Source of the DNA: Parasponia andersonii | Lineage: Eukaryota; Streptophyta; Magnoliopsida; Rosales; Cannabaceae | Length of the DNA stretch: 64,000 nucleotides | Assembly (NCBI GenBank): GCA_002914805.1 | Contig: JXTB01000864.1 | Coordinates: forward strand, 18,269-82,268 | Reading direction: 5' to 3' | In this document: in pieces, positions 10,521 to 22,403 of the stretch | How the letters are laid out: every line of letters starts with the position of its first letter | Position numbering within the stretch: the first letter of the stretch is position 1 | Notes under the pieces: generated by a model | Told to the model about the DNA's origin: nothing | Databases searched by the model: none | Seen by the model: the letters and a program-made list of their open reading frames with translations, nothing else | Program-made: the position numbers and the translations under genes

Positions 10521-11699
10521 GTGTTGACATGTACAATGGAAAAATATGAAGATTTTGAACCAAACTCAGCGAAAATGGACCGGTTATCAGAATTACATGA
10601 TCGTGTAATCCGTCGCATTCTTTGTTTAGTTCCCACTATTTACGCTGTTCAGATGAGCCTCCTTTCCAAGCGTTGGAGATACATGTGGTATTCTTTACCT
10701 GTTTCGGAATTTTCGGACCACGATTTTGCTGGAGCAATTTTGCAACATAAGCTCGGTAGATTTATGGACAAGTGTTTGAAACTACGAGAGAATGATATGC
10801 TCAGTGTTACCGATAATGCAGTAACTAAATTTAAGCTTTTGCCATACTATTCTTGGGGCAGCAATGTTGTTGGTTGGTTTAGGTTGGTTGCTAAGAGCAA
10901 CATCAAGGAGTTAGATCTTTATATTATCAGATCCGGTGAAGGTAAGCTTTGGCATTTACCTGTGGATCTACTTCGTGTAAGAGCGTTGAGTCATCTAAGG
11001 TTGAATGGAATTCAGTTGAAGGATCTTCATTCTACAAGCCTTCCATTGTTGATATCTTTGTCCTTAGTGAGAGTTCATTTGGATGATCAGGCCCTTCATA
11101 ATATATTGCTAGGATGCTGCTCCCTTGAGAAACTGCTCTTAGACTCATGTCATGGATTGTTGAACATTGAAGTTTCGAGTATTTCCCTCAAGTTTCTGAA
11201 AATTGATTGTTGTACTGGATTGTTGAAACTTGCAATTTCAAGTTCGTCTATCGAGTTTCTGGAAATGGATTCTAGTGCATGTGCAACGTTTCAAATTAAA
11301 GCTGTCAATCTTGAATCTCTAAGGTTGAGCGATATTGTGTTGAAGGATATCCATTCTGTAAGCCTTCCATCTTTGGTATCTTTGTCTTTAGTGAGAGTCC
11401 GTTTGGATGATCAGGCCATTCACAATCTATTGTCAGGATGCTGTTCCCTTGAGAAACTGTTCTTAAACTCGTGTCATGGTTTGTATAAACCCGAAGTTTC
11501 GAGTTTGTCTCTCAAGTTTCTGGAAATTGATTCTTGTCAATCTCCGCGGTTTGAAATTAAAGCTATCAAGCTTGAATCTCTTTTATGTCATGGAGTACGT
11601 GCGTGCTTCAAATTAAATCTTTCATCGTGTAAAACACTTAAAAACCTTTCGTTGACTTCCTCGATATCAAGTGAACAAGGATTGGAATATGCAAATTAA
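10521..11699 (+). CDS. F-box/LRR protein
   Basis: A 392-residue open frame. Residues about 20-60 form an F-box (DRLSELHDRVIRRILCLVP, QMSLLSKRWRYMW), the module that binds Skp1 in SCF ubiquitin ligases. The rest is a plant-type leucine-rich repeat region that would select the substrate. Residues about 156-229 and 264-337 are two copies of one block (for example LVRVHLDDQALHN and LVRVRLDDQAIHN), showing an internal duplication. Three in-frame starts are possible (10521, 10536, 10575); the last sits just before the F-box. The protein stops short of the C-terminal portion usual in F-box/LRR/FBD proteins, and related sequence lies downstream at about 12185-12310, so this may be a truncated gene. 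It shows no internal stops. Confidence 0.85.
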   Translation: MLTCTMEKYEDFEPNSAKMDRLSELHDRVIRRILCLVPTIYAVQMSLLSKRWRYMWYSLPVSEFSDHDFAGAILQHKLGRFMDKCLKLRENDMLSVTDNAVTKFKLLPYYSWGSNVVGWFRLVAKSNIKELDLYIIRSGEGKLWHLPVDLLRVRALSHLRLNGIQLKDLHSTSLPLLISLSLVRVHLDDQALHNILLGCCSLEKLLLDSCHGLLNIEVSSISLKFLKIDCCTGLLKLAISSSSIEFLEMDSSACATFQIKAVNLESLRLSDIVLKDIHSVSLPSLVSLSLVRVRLDDQAIHNLLSGCCSLEKLFLNSCHGLYKPEVSSLSLKFLEIDSCQSPRFEIKAIKLESLLCHGVRACFKLNLSSCKTLKNLSLTSSISSEQGLEYAN

Positions 11700-11779
11700 T
11701 GGCGGTTAGAAAAATTAAAGGGCCATCTGCTGCAAGGTAATCTCAGTTTTCAAATTAATGAGAATGCCGAAGATGGTAG

Positions 11780-12176
11780 TATGATTATCTGAAATTCAGA
11801 ATAATTATATTTGGTTGATAATTTTTAGGATGTCAGATAACTATTTGGTTGAGTATAGGAATATGCTTAAATTAAAATTAAAAAATAATTAAAAAAATTA
11901 AATTGTTTATAAAATAATAAAATTTGTTAGTATAAAATAAAATAATTTGTTATGATTCCTCAGTTGTCGTATTTCTTTTGTTTCATTTTTCAAGATAATT
12001 TTTAGATGGAGGATCATTTAAAATCTATATGTTTTGATAATTTTAAGATGATCTATACTTGAGAGGATTTGATTCTCGATATAATTATTTTATTGGGTAT
12101 TAAAATGGTACCAAACATGAGAATACATTGAAATACATATTCTCACTTAAAGAATACCCTATACCAAATGGCCCCT
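11780..12176. mobile_element. Possible MITE between F-box parts
   Basis: An AT-rich block between the F-box coding region and its displaced downstream remnant contains phrases such as TTTGGTTGAGTATAGG on one side and GGTACCAAACATGAGAATA, ending ACCAAATGGCCCC, on the other. Such roughly complementary 'ttggt...accaaa' ends occur in plant MITEs. Clean terminal inverted repeats and a target duplication were not found, so this is tentative. Confidence 0.3.
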
Positions 12177-12181
12177 AAAAA

Positions 12182-12315
12182 ATATTTGTCGAGCTACTTG
12201 CCCACTTTCAAGCATAGGTAAAGACACTTTGTCCGTTGTTGAGAAACAATGACTTGAAGGACTCCTTGTTTTGGGCTACACCTTCTCTTGAGACATTGTC
12301 AACTGAATGAACAAG
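12182..12315 (+). pseudogene. Displaced C-terminal remnant of an F-box/LRR protein
   Basis: Translation gives ELLAHFQA, then LLRNNDLKDSLFWATPSLE, ending SLETLSTE, separated by an in-frame stop. This resembles the late LRR segment of plant F-box/LRR/FBD proteins (a '.ELL.KF' phrase, then '.LLW..P..ETLS'). It lies 480 bp beyond the stop of the upstream F-box gene on the same strand, as if once part of it. An intron linking it to 11699 cannot be excluded, but the stop argues against a working exon. Confidence 0.4.
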
Positions 12316-12985
12316 AATCAGGTGTTCGTTTTTGGTTGTGATCCTTGTTTGGTTGATCTATAATGTACTAATGTCTATTTATTTAAGCTTTGAGGTTATT
12401 TCCTTTCTTCTGAAAGGAAATTAGCTTCACTCTTACGCATTGGTTTCTTTTTTATTTTCTCTTTATATAGTCTTTTATTGGTACATTGGATTCTTAGGAA
12501 AGGAACTTACTGAGTTAATCTACTGTAGACTAGTATCGTGTTTCTCTAATTATCGTCTTATTTCTCCAATTTGCAAAAGTTGAAAAATATCTTTGCTAAA
12601 AGTGTTGATATATAGTAAAATCTATCGTGTTGAATTCGAAGTTGCTTTCTCTGACTTCATGTGATGAGATTGAATATTGCGGTGGGTCTCTTACTTTCAA
12701 TACATTGAAACGGGGATTATTGATTAAAATAACTGTTCTCAATCATCTGTATTTTTCTTCATGTCTCATGTAGTTTAGTCTTCTTTTTTATTTGAAATTT
12801 CATTGTTACATAAATCATTCGTATAGTGTCCAAGAGTGGACGCAACAATTTGGTGTGCAGGCTTCAGAAACTTTAAAATTTACACATCGGTTTCTTCTTA
12901 ACTAGTGATTTTAGAGAGTTTAGACCATCATTGTTTACAAACGTAATAAGCAAGCAAACAACTAGAGATTTTGCGTCTTGGTGTA
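12316..12985. other. Non-coding region downstream of the F-box gene
   Basis: No open frame of note. It may include former 3' untranslated sequence of the F-box gene. No repeat structure was recognised. Confidence 0.4.
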
Positions 12986-12989
12986 ACTA

Positions 12990-15287
12990 CGTAAAAACCC
13001 ATTTTAATAAAAGGGCATTATGGTCTTTCATAATTTTAATATTAAAAATAATGAAAAAAATTAAATAAAATTTTGGGTTTAAGTGAAGTAAAACATTGAA
13101 AGTTGAGGCTGTTTTGTAATTTTAAAAGACTAGATTGAAAGAAATTTGAAAAAGTAGTGATAAAAACATAACTTTTAAAAATTTGTTAATGTCAATTTAT
13201 AATTGGACACATGGCAAAATCATTTTTTTCTCTCTCCCCTCCCTTCCGACTCTCTCCGTTCTCTCTCTTTGACCGACAAAAATGCCGAAAAGACGGCAAA
13301 CCTCTAAAGATGGCCTTCCTAGTCAAATTAAGTTGCGCCACTACTTGAGTCTGCACTGCATTGCAGAGATGAAGCCTCCACTGGACTTGCAGCATCGCCC
13401 GAGGGTCTCCACCACTAGTAATGAATAAAAATAGTTGCAGATGAAAATCGGTGCCGACCCTGATTCTAGCATCGACAGGACCCCAAACTGGGCTTGTTGA
13501 ATTCCTCTTAGACTGAGCTTTCTAGTGGTATTGCTATTTTAGCTAGTTTTGAGTTATTTAGTTTTGTATTATGATTTTTCAATCCGACCATTAGATCGTA
13601 AAATAAACTTCAAATTTGTGATGTACTCACAAAAAATGAAGTTTGATACATAAATTGACTATGTCTCGTTTCGTATGCCATATGGTCAAATTTTAGCCCG
13701 AGCTTGAATTGATTAAGTTATATATATAACTTAGTTAATTTGGGTATTAGGAATTCAATAATGACATCCATTTCTTCATTTGAGGTTTCGTTGGAAAAAA
13801 ATATTTTAAAATGAGCGATCGAGGTTTCGAAGATGACCCCTGACCCTTCAAATGACCGTCAAATGTTCTCAATAGCTCTGTAGTGTTATATAGTTACTCG
13901 TTTGAGGTCTGAATTCGATTACTTGATGTTAAAATTGATATAATTTTGATTTTTACATTTTTTGAATAAATATGAAATTTTGTGAAATATTTGATAAAAA
14001 TATGATTTATAATTTTTTTGACATAATTTGATATTTAAATTGTGTATTAGGCATATCACACTAGTTGACGTGCAAAATATCTTATTTTGAACTATTTTAT
14101 ATAGGAACTGAATTTTATTGGTTTTGATAAAAATGACTGTTATGCTGTTGAAATTTTTATAAAATCTAAATTGAGCGAAAATTTAGTTTTGAGAACTGAA
14201 CTTGGATGATTAAAAACACTGCAGGATTTGTTTTATGATTTTGTAGAAAATATTAAATATTCTCATTCTTGTCATATATATAATATTGAATGCATCATTG
14301 CACCTATGCGGCCGATGGATTTATAGTACCCTTTTAGGTGCTTGGACTTATGATATATATCACAGTCATTGTCACTAATTCAGGTAATTCAGACACAATA
14401 CACATATGCAGTCACTTATTTGGGTGACTTACACTATAGTGCATACTTGCGGTCATCAATCTTTGGTGGCTCGGACATATCATGATTATATTACTTGTTA
14501 TGTGCTTGATTTGAATAGATTCGTACTGGATTTGATGTGATGTTTTACAATAGTTTAGAATGTTTGAATCTTTGGACAATGATTTAGTTTTGAAAAGATG
14601 TTTTAATAGTTTGGAATATTTAAACTTTTAATAGTATTTTCAATTGAATTTATGGAAACTGTTTGAATATTTTACTGACCATGCAAGACCTTGAATATAA
14701 GTATTTTATTTTGGTTAAAAACCTACAGTTGAATCTCTACTAAGCATTCATATGCTCACCCTCTCCTCTCACTTCATCTCACTTTCAGGTATTTGTATAT
14801 TTAAGTTAGTGATCTCGATAGTTAGACAAGCTGCTAGGCTTGTTCCTGCAGTCCTGTACTTATTCCCTAGTAGGTGTCGATATCTTATTTGATTTTCTTT
14901 TCTCGTTCATATATTTAACCAAATTAGTTTATTTACCAAGTGGATATGTGGAATGAATTTGTTACTAAAGTGAGTACTTTGTACTACAAATGATTTTATA
15001 CAAATTGTTTGGACATTAGACCTAAGGTTTTAGTTAGACTTATTTTACTATAATTTATGATTTAATAAAAAGTTTCATAACAAATTAATTGAAATTCCAC
15101 TAAACTTTAAGTGAAGTACTTTTTTGAAAAATCTATATTAATGAGGTTTCCTTAATTTGAATTTTATTTATTTTTGAGAACTAAAATTTAAAATTATAAG
15201 TACTTAATTTTCTGGACTTTTGAAAAAGATCACCGTATATTCTTTAAAATTATTAAAAATCACGACTTTAGAATTATTAAAAATCAC
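12990..15287 (+). repeat. Solo or truncated gypsy LTR (Tekay-like)
   Basis: The block opens with GTAAAAACCC and 'AAAGGGCATTATGGTC', parallel to the LTR start at 50097. It shares the same succession of landmarks: a CT-rich segment, GATCGGACCATTAGAT-like text near 13582, CACACTAGTTGACGTG near 14058, AAGCATTCATATGCTCACC near 14744 and CTTTCAGGTATTTG near 14782. No coding region adjoins it, so it is a solitary or broken LTR, ending at or inside the sequencing gap. Confidence 0.65.
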
Positions 15288-15379
15288 NNNNNNNNNNNNN
15301 NNNNNNNNNNNNNNNNNNNNNNNNNNNNNNNNNNNNNNNNNNNNNNNNNNNNNNNNNNNNNNNNNNNNNNNNNNNNNNN
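15288..15379. other. Assembly gap (92 N)
   Basis: A run of 92 undetermined bases. Its true length is unknown. Confidence 1.
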
Positions 15380-15961
15380 GGCTAGTGATATTGTTCAATA
15401 CATTTTGCTAATTAATGTCTAAGCATTAAAATCAGCTATCTCATGGTAACCCCCGTAAAAAGATGCCATTTAATTATTATTTTTAAAAAAAAATTAATGA
15501 TTCTAATCAAACTCCTCCGTGAAAGTGGACTGATTATTCATTCTTTCGTTTCCACTCTATATATGATTCAGATGAGCTTCCATTCATGTCACAACGAAAT
15601 CCAAAATCGTAAATTTTATTAATTTTAGATGAAAGAATGATTAAATATTAGTTTTATGAATTCAGGAGAAATCAGATATTAAATAATTTTGTTTTGGTCT
15701 TCAAATCATTATGAATTCCATAATCGTTTAAACTCTTATTAGTATTTAATTACTTAAGAAAATACCCGTTAAAGTTCAAGAAACTTTCTCGCTATCTCAT
15801 TTGGATACACGTTGAGAAATCATAAGTTTTTTTTTGTTGGTAAATTGAGTTAAATTGAAAATTTTAGTCCAATGTCTAAAATAATTTATAAAGAATTAAG
15901 TTGTCAAGTTAATAACAAAATTATCCTCATATATCTGCTTACTAATCTTGGCTAAATAAAC

Positions 15962-16274
15962 GAACAAGGAAAGGAAGTTAACAGAGTATAAACATCCACC
16001 AGAGAAGAGAAGTGGGAAAGCAAGTATAAGCTATGCAGCTTGACTGATCACTGAGATTACTTGAATGAACAAGGAAAGGAAGTTAACAGAGTATAAACAC
16101 CCACCAGAGAAGAGAAGTGAGAAAGCAAGTATAAACTATGCAGCTTGGCTGATTACTGGGATTACTTGAATGAACAAGGAAAGGAAGTTAACAGAGTATA
16201 AACACCCACCAGAGAAGAGAAGTGAGAAAGTAAGTATAAGCTATGCAGCTTGGCTGATCACTGGGATTACTTGT
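15962..16274 (+). repeat. Three-copy 105-bp tandem repeat
   Basis: GAACAAGGAAAGGAAG begins copies at 15962, 16067 and 16172, exactly 105 bp apart, with about 95% or better agreement. The period is a multiple of three. In each of the second and third copies an ATG at the boundary opens a frame (MNKERKLTEYKHPP...); in the second it runs 34 codons to a TGA that directly precedes the next ATG. No known domain is recognised, and the third copy runs into LTR-like sequence at 16272. Confidence 0.95.
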
Positions 16275-17840
16275 AAACCCCGAAAAAATCCTAGACTTGT
16301 AAAATTAGCTTAATAATTATTAATTATCATGATCTTTTTATATTAATATATTCTATTGAAGAATAAATTTATCATGATTCATTTTCTTGTCTAAAATTTT
16401 ATTATGTATATTTAATTTCTTTGAACATAGAAAGTGAGTAGTTATATACTAATGAATTTCGTGAATATGTTATAGTGAGATACACATAAGAAAGTCAAGT
16501 TAAACTATGTGCCTAATTTCAAGTATAAATTATTTTACAACATATATGGCTATTGTTATTAATAAGAAGTAGGCTCAGTTAATAATGTTTATTACTGGGT
16601 TCTAAATTGTTTGAGTTCAAAAATAATTTATTTTACCCCAATTGATAATAGGAAAATCTAAATTTGAAATTGTTAGCATTCTTTTTTGTAATAATCATTG
16701 ATTTTAATCCTTTAGCCTAATCTCATTTATCTTGGCCTAATAGGTAATAAGAAATCCTAAGTTGAAGTAAGTATTTTAACCCCAAGTAATAAGTTAAATG
16801 GTCACAAGTAATATATATATATAGAAATAGTAAAAGAAAACTTAATAATGTAGCCATTATAATATTTTAATAATATGCATATATACTCATCAATTCACTT
16901 ATAAGAATGGAAAATGATGTAAAGACCATTAACATATTTTATCTATATATTATCACTATTAAAATAAAAGAAATCTATTAATTACATTAGAAAACAAAAC
17001 AAAATTAGGTACGTTATATAATCATGCATTAATAATTTGAATGATATATCTATTATGTAGATTTTATAGATATTAAATGTAAATATGATAAGATAATATA
17101 TTATTTTTTTAAGTGGATGATGCATAGTTAAGTTAATAAAATTAATTTAATTGCAAGATGAAAAGATAACAAATTAAAAAAAGTTAGGTAAATGGCGATT
17201 ATTATTAATATTTTTTTAATTAAATTTTAATTATATTTTATGCACATAATTAGCCTATAAGTAAGGCATATGTGATAAAAGATTACTTCATAAAATATAA
17301 ATTAAAAGATAACCTAAAGATGCAAAAATTGAACTTTCATAAAATGCTATTCATATGACATATTTTGTGAGTTAAATTGTACTTACTGAGTGAAAGCTCA
17401 CATAATGTAAATGTCCATGTTATAGGTATTAAATGTAAGCAACCTTTGTTTTAAACGATGAGTTGACCAAAATCGAGGTGGAGATAGATACGAGGCACGA
17501 GTTTTGGGATACATCCATAATATCCGTATATGTTATTTTCTCTTTAAACGAGATAGTTTACTTAAATATGTAAGATTAAGAAAAATATTTCCTTAAGTTA
17601 ATATCGAGATAATATATTTTAATATGAAATCTTAATTTTAAGTTTTATTATACTTCTAAGATTAAGTAATCATTTTGTTAAATATAATATGACTAATTTT
17701 ATTCAAATATCCCGTAATAGAATACCATACATATATTATCTTGAAGTATATTTTCAACAATTAAAGATTTTTAAATAAATATGTTATTTTATTGTAGTAT
17801 CTAATAAATAAATATAAGACTAAATAGGCTGTGTCAAAAA
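16272..17840 (+). repeat. LTR-like sequence of a second gypsy family
   Basis: It begins TGTAAACCCCGAAAAAATCC, a typical plant gypsy LTR opening, and differs from the Tekay-like LTRs elsewhere in the window. It contains an AAGCTCACATAATGTAAATG phrase near 17396, comparable to the 'gctcac' region of other LTRs here. No gene or clean right-hand end was found, so the end is approximate. Confidence 0.4.
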
Positions 17841-18140
17841 GACTTAAATTTGTCTAAGAAGAGCTTGGGACTTAAAAGGTCCGCATATGATCTCTCTCTT
17901 CACCTAGAAACCTTTTTAGTTGCACATTATTTAAACCTTACAAAAAAAATATTTTCTCCACTAGTTTGTCTAAATTTCTTAATATGATGTTTAGAATAAT
18001 TGATTTACTACTTTGAGAAGATTATATATAAAAAAATTCCATAAATTTTCATAGTCCAAATTTGGGACTTTAAAAAAATAAAATAAGTTAAGAACATATA
18101 TAGATGTTGGTCTAAAAAAAATTGGATCGTTGCATTACTA
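17841..18140. other. Unassigned AT-rich sequence
   Basis: No coding or repeat structure is recognised. It could belong to either neighbouring LTR. Confidence 0.4.
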
Positions 18141-20220
18141 CTCCAAATAGGCAAACACCTGAAAGTAAGAGAAGTAGAGAGTAAGCATTCATATACTTAG
18201 AACTAATTTAATTATCTTTTTGAATGGATACAATTTTACCAGTCTGTATGGTTAATACCTTTTCCAAACTCCATTTATAAAATAATTGATATTCCGAATA
18301 ATCTCATATTCAAAACTAAAACCAAATCCACATAATTGCACATATCATAAATCAACCAAGTATATGAGTGAGCTCTCATCCTCCCATCACGGCCCTGTAA
18401 TACCTCTGTAGCAGAGGTATCCAGTATCCTGATACTACCTATAGATGTATCAGCCAAAAACCAGCGCAGGGGCCTAGGTATTTCACCTAATGCTACAGGA
18501 ACTTATTAGCGATCTAAACTACCATATAACTCAACTGTGTAATCCTATGGCATGTACAATATATAACAGGATATGTAATAATCATGTAAAATACAACCAA
18601 AACAATGCTTTAAAAATTCACTTGGTATTATTCTAGAATTTACTATAACATGGGTAGCTCTCTGTTGTATTATCCAATAATCACAATTTAAAAATATGTA
18701 TATAAAATCACATAGTCTAATCCCAACATAATCCAACAATTATCAACAATTTCTTAAATCATCGTAAAATCAAGATTTTTCATAAATGACTTTTAATGTA
18801 ATTATAAATCAAAATAGATATAAAATCAGGTAATCAAATTCTTACCTCAACAAAATAGCTATACTAAACTAACGACGCTTGAAGAAACTCCTCATGATCA
18901 CTTGAGTACTCGAACGGTTATTTCGGGATCCCAGTAAGCTCACTTGAGAAAGTGACTTTTCCATCAGAGTCTCAGATGAAGAAATAGAAGTCATCACTAA
19001 ATTTAGAGCACCTGAAAATGTTAAGTTAGATACATACCTTGTTAAAAGTAGGTCTCAGGATGGGACCCATCCTATAGCACATAAAACAACACTATTTACG
19101 AGCCTCGGAATTTGTGCCATTTCAAAACATAATAATATCGTATATCAAAACTCGTTTTTTGATCTCACTAAATCCAATTTTGAAATCAGAATTCAATTTC
19201 AGATCTCTAACCTTCAACGGGCTTTAAATATGAGAATTACAAAAATGTCTCTTTTTGGAATTAATTTGAAAAATATCAATTTTTTCAAAAGAATTAAAAA
19301 AAAAGCAACCCCGCCGAATAATTAAAAAAAAAATCACTCCTGAAATATTTTAGAAAACATCATCATCACAGAATTACTTGGGAGAATATCACTTTTGAAA
19401 ATATTTGAAAAAGTATCAACTTCATTGATTATTTATAAAAAAATATCATTTTAGTAATAATATTTTAGAAAATAATAGTTTTCTAATCTCAGCCGAAAGT
19501 TCAAACTGAATAGTAATAAATCTCAATCCAACATTATGTCATTTTACAAAAATATCACTTTTCGTTTTGAATTAGGAAAGTACTACATTTTTCAATTCGA
19601 AAATTAGCACGCTTGCGGATATCATTTTAACTTCTACTAACCGTAATTATTCACGACTTTTAACTATCTTTTAACTCATATAATTATCTCGGATAAAATA
19701 ATTACTTAACGAAAAAAATATAAAAATATGACTCTTTAGAAACTTTGATAAAACGACCAAACAGTGAAACTCTTACTAGCGTCGATCTAATGGCCGAGAT
19801 TGGTCAAGAAATGACGGCGATGATGAGACAAGTCTAACACTACCAGTGGTGTCGCAAAATGACGTCCAATAGAACTCTGGTGGTCGAAAAACACTACAAG
19901 AGGCAAAACTTTCCGAAGAAGATTTCTCTGGCGTCGGGGCTCAGTTTCTGACGTGGCTAGCGGTGTTGGATCCGTTGTCGGACATGATGGACATGGGCCA
20001 GCACATCTGGTGTCTAGGGTGGCTCTTTTTCTCCTTCTCTCGAGCCCTCTCTTGTTAAAAGAAGAAGAATTTGGGGCCTTTTAAACAATTTTTAGAAACT
20101 ATAGGCCCTTAATAAAATATTCAAGATATTTTGTATAAATTAATCCGAAAATGCTTATTTACCAAATTCCCATTGGGTCAACAAGTACACTTATACCCAT
20201 ATTTGAATCAAGCTTTTACA
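18140..20220 (-). repeat. Gypsy LTR on the minus strand
   Basis: The reverse complement starts TGTAAAAGCTTG at 20220 and follows the Tekay-like LTR landmarks: a CT-rich leader, GTTGAGGTAAGAATTTGATT near 18840, a 'tggttttggctgatac' region matching the '...tgcgcggggtt' zone of other LTRs, and AAGTATATGAATGCTTACTC then CTTTCAGGTGTTTG near 18165-18200. Its left end is missing or unrecognisable. Its right end directly abuts F-box coding sequence, so it marks an insertion into an F-box gene. Confidence 0.65.
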
Positions 20221-20860
20221 ATTCTAGCATTGGAGACACATATGGTACTCTTTGTCGGCATTGAACTTCTATGCCTCGTATTTTATTGGAAACTTTAAGT
20301 TGCAAAAGTTAAGTTGATTTGTGGCCAGTGCTTGAAATTCCACAATGATTACGTCAACGAGTAAGATCTTCTTGACCTAGAACGTTACTATTTGGTTTGC
20401 CTATGATGAACTTCAAAGCGTTAGATCATTAACTCGTCTAAGATTACTTGAAGTTGACAGATTATCGCCTTTGAAGTTTAAACATATGTTTGTTTTTAGA
20501 GAATGTCTTTTTAGATGATAAACTCCTGCATAATCTGTTGTTAGGGTATTGTTCCCTTGAGAAGTTGCTCCTAAAAGAATGCTACGGTTACCCGAAAAAA
20601 ACAAGAAGGAACAAAAGAAATGGCCTAAAGAGGAAAAACAACAACAACCAAAAATTTGGGTCCAAGGTCCAAGCAAAACAAGGAAAAGCAAGAAAAACCA
20701 AAAACCCCAAACCAGGAAGGGGGAAAATGGAGAAGAAGAAGGAATTTCCTTTAAATTGGAAAAAAGAAAAGGAAATAAGTAAACCCCAATTTTAATTTTT
20801 TTTTAAAAAAAAGAATGCTACGGATTTTTACTAGAAGAATTTTTTAAGTAATTTTATATA
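20221..20860 (+). pseudogene. F-box/LRR relic interrupted by an LTR and a 221-bp insert
   Basis: Translation starting near 20233 gives WRHIWYSLSALNFY, the end of an F-box, matching WRYMWYSLPVSEF of the gene at 10521. After a degenerate stretch with stops, LENVFLDDKLLHNLLLGYCS and LEKLLLKECYG (20487-20587) match its LRR block. The frame is then broken by a 221-bp insert, after which the original reading continues (GFLLEEFF). The N-terminal half of the F-box is absent, because sequence to the left of 20221 is LTR. Confidence 0.8.
20588..20808 (+). mobile_element. Retroposon-like insert with 15-bp direct repeats
   Basis: The purine-rich insert is flanked by two exact copies of AAAAGAATGCTACGG (20573-20587 and 20809-20823). 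Removing one copy plus the insert restores the F-box relic's reading, so it is a true insertion with a target duplication of about 15 bp, a length typical of LINE-mediated retroposition. It ends in T- then A-rich sequence. It reads through as a lysine-rich frame, but no family is recognised. Confidence 0.8.
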
Positions 20861-22150
20861 GGTGATGTGGCAATAAGGCTATTAACCTTTATAAAATTAT
20901 TGAAGGTCTAATTATCACCAAAGGAAATTAGTTTTCCCACTACTGCCAATCCCTCAAATGGAAATATGAACACTAGACTTCACAAAATTTACTTGATTTG
21001 AAAAAAAAAAAACTTGACAAAACATATGATATATTGTAGGCACATATANAGTGCTATATAAGGTAACCTTAAGCTTTAGGATGTCTTTTCTAGCTAGTTC
21101 TCTTCTCCTGTTCAGCTTAGTTGTTTCGAACTCCTATATTTACATTTTAAGCTACCGCTTTAACCAATAGGTTGTTGATATATCGGGCTCGTGAACAAGT
21201 AGGCTATGGGCAGTGGGACGTGTACCGTTCGATTCCCTTTTTACCAAGCTAATATGATATAAATTATGGGATAAATCCAATAAAAATCCACCACTTTTAG
21301 CATTCTAGCAAAAGAACCTATAAGGTATATTGAATAAAATCTTTAATTCGTATATTTATATCAAATCTCACCACCTGCATGTAAAAAGTAAAAATTGAGT
21401 TTGAAATTATTGAAGTAAAAAATATTTTACAGTTATTGTAATCAATACAAAATGAAAATTAAAAAGAAAAAAAATAGAGAGAAGGTGAAAGAAGAGTATT
21501 TTAATAGGATAATTTTTTTTATTTTTTAGGATCTTTTAGCAAAATAACCAAATTTTGAGTATGTTTAGTAAATGTTTTTCCCTCTAGTCCAACCCCCAAT
21601 GTTGTAGACAAATGACCAACATCTTAATTAGTGAGTATACCGAGCGTAAAATATGATGTACCCAGTATAAAATTAAATATACCCAGTACATAAACTAAAC
21701 TCGATATATAAATAGATATATTAAATATAAAAATATATATACTTGGCCATTTAGCTATAAAAAGAGAAAAATAAAAATTCACTAAAATGAAATATAAAAA
21801 CAAGGCACACATTCTAATTTTCCCCTTTTTTTTTTTTTTTTCTTTTAAGTCTTATATTTTATAGTGTAAAAGTGTATAAATTGATCTTGGATTTTGTTAT
21901 AGCAATACGTTTTCCCCCCCTAATTTGTGTCCCTTTTTTTCAAATAAATTGTTTTAAATAGTTTAAGCCCTTCTTTCTTCCTTTCTAACTTATATTATTT
22001 GATTTTCAACATTGAAAATACATTTTTCTATAAATTTAAACTTGATTTTGACTTTTTATAAGTTTTAATATGATTAAGCGTTTTTTAAAAAGCTTTTATA
22101 CGTATCCTTTTTTATATGTAAACTACTTAAATTACCCTTAAAAATTAAAT
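20861..22150. other. AT-rich intergenic DNA
   Basis: No coding region was recognised. A single N at 21049 has no visible duplication around it. Confidence 0.5.
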
Positions 22151-22174
22151 GTAAAAACTATTTTGTTCCATTTC

Positions 22175-22403
22175 ATAGTTTCTCTCCTCTCTCTCTAAGC
22201 ATCACATGCAGAACTCCCTCTCCTCTCTCTTTCTAATCTCTTTCTCTTCTCTCTCGAATCATCATCTTTGTACCAGAATTGGTATTGATTTTGTGGTCAA
22301 TTTGCCGAAAGAAAACAACATGTCGAAGACGATTTTGCCAGAGAAGCTTGGACTCGATGCCATTGTTAAATGTTTAGGCACAACATCAAGCACGAGAGAG
22401 TAA
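22175..22403 (+). other. CT-rich leader-like segment with short frame
   Basis: CT-rich sequence (22180-22255) leads into a short frame with a later ATG at 22319 (MSKTILPEKLGLDAIVKC..., 27 codons) ending at 22403. The composition resembles a plant 5' leader and first exon. No known domain is recognised and no continuing exon was found. Confidence 0.2.

Noticed and set aside
20413-20691. 92-codon frame on the minus strand opposite the F-box relic
   Set aside because: It is antisense to recognisable LRR coding sequence and spans the insert boundary, so it is a shadow.
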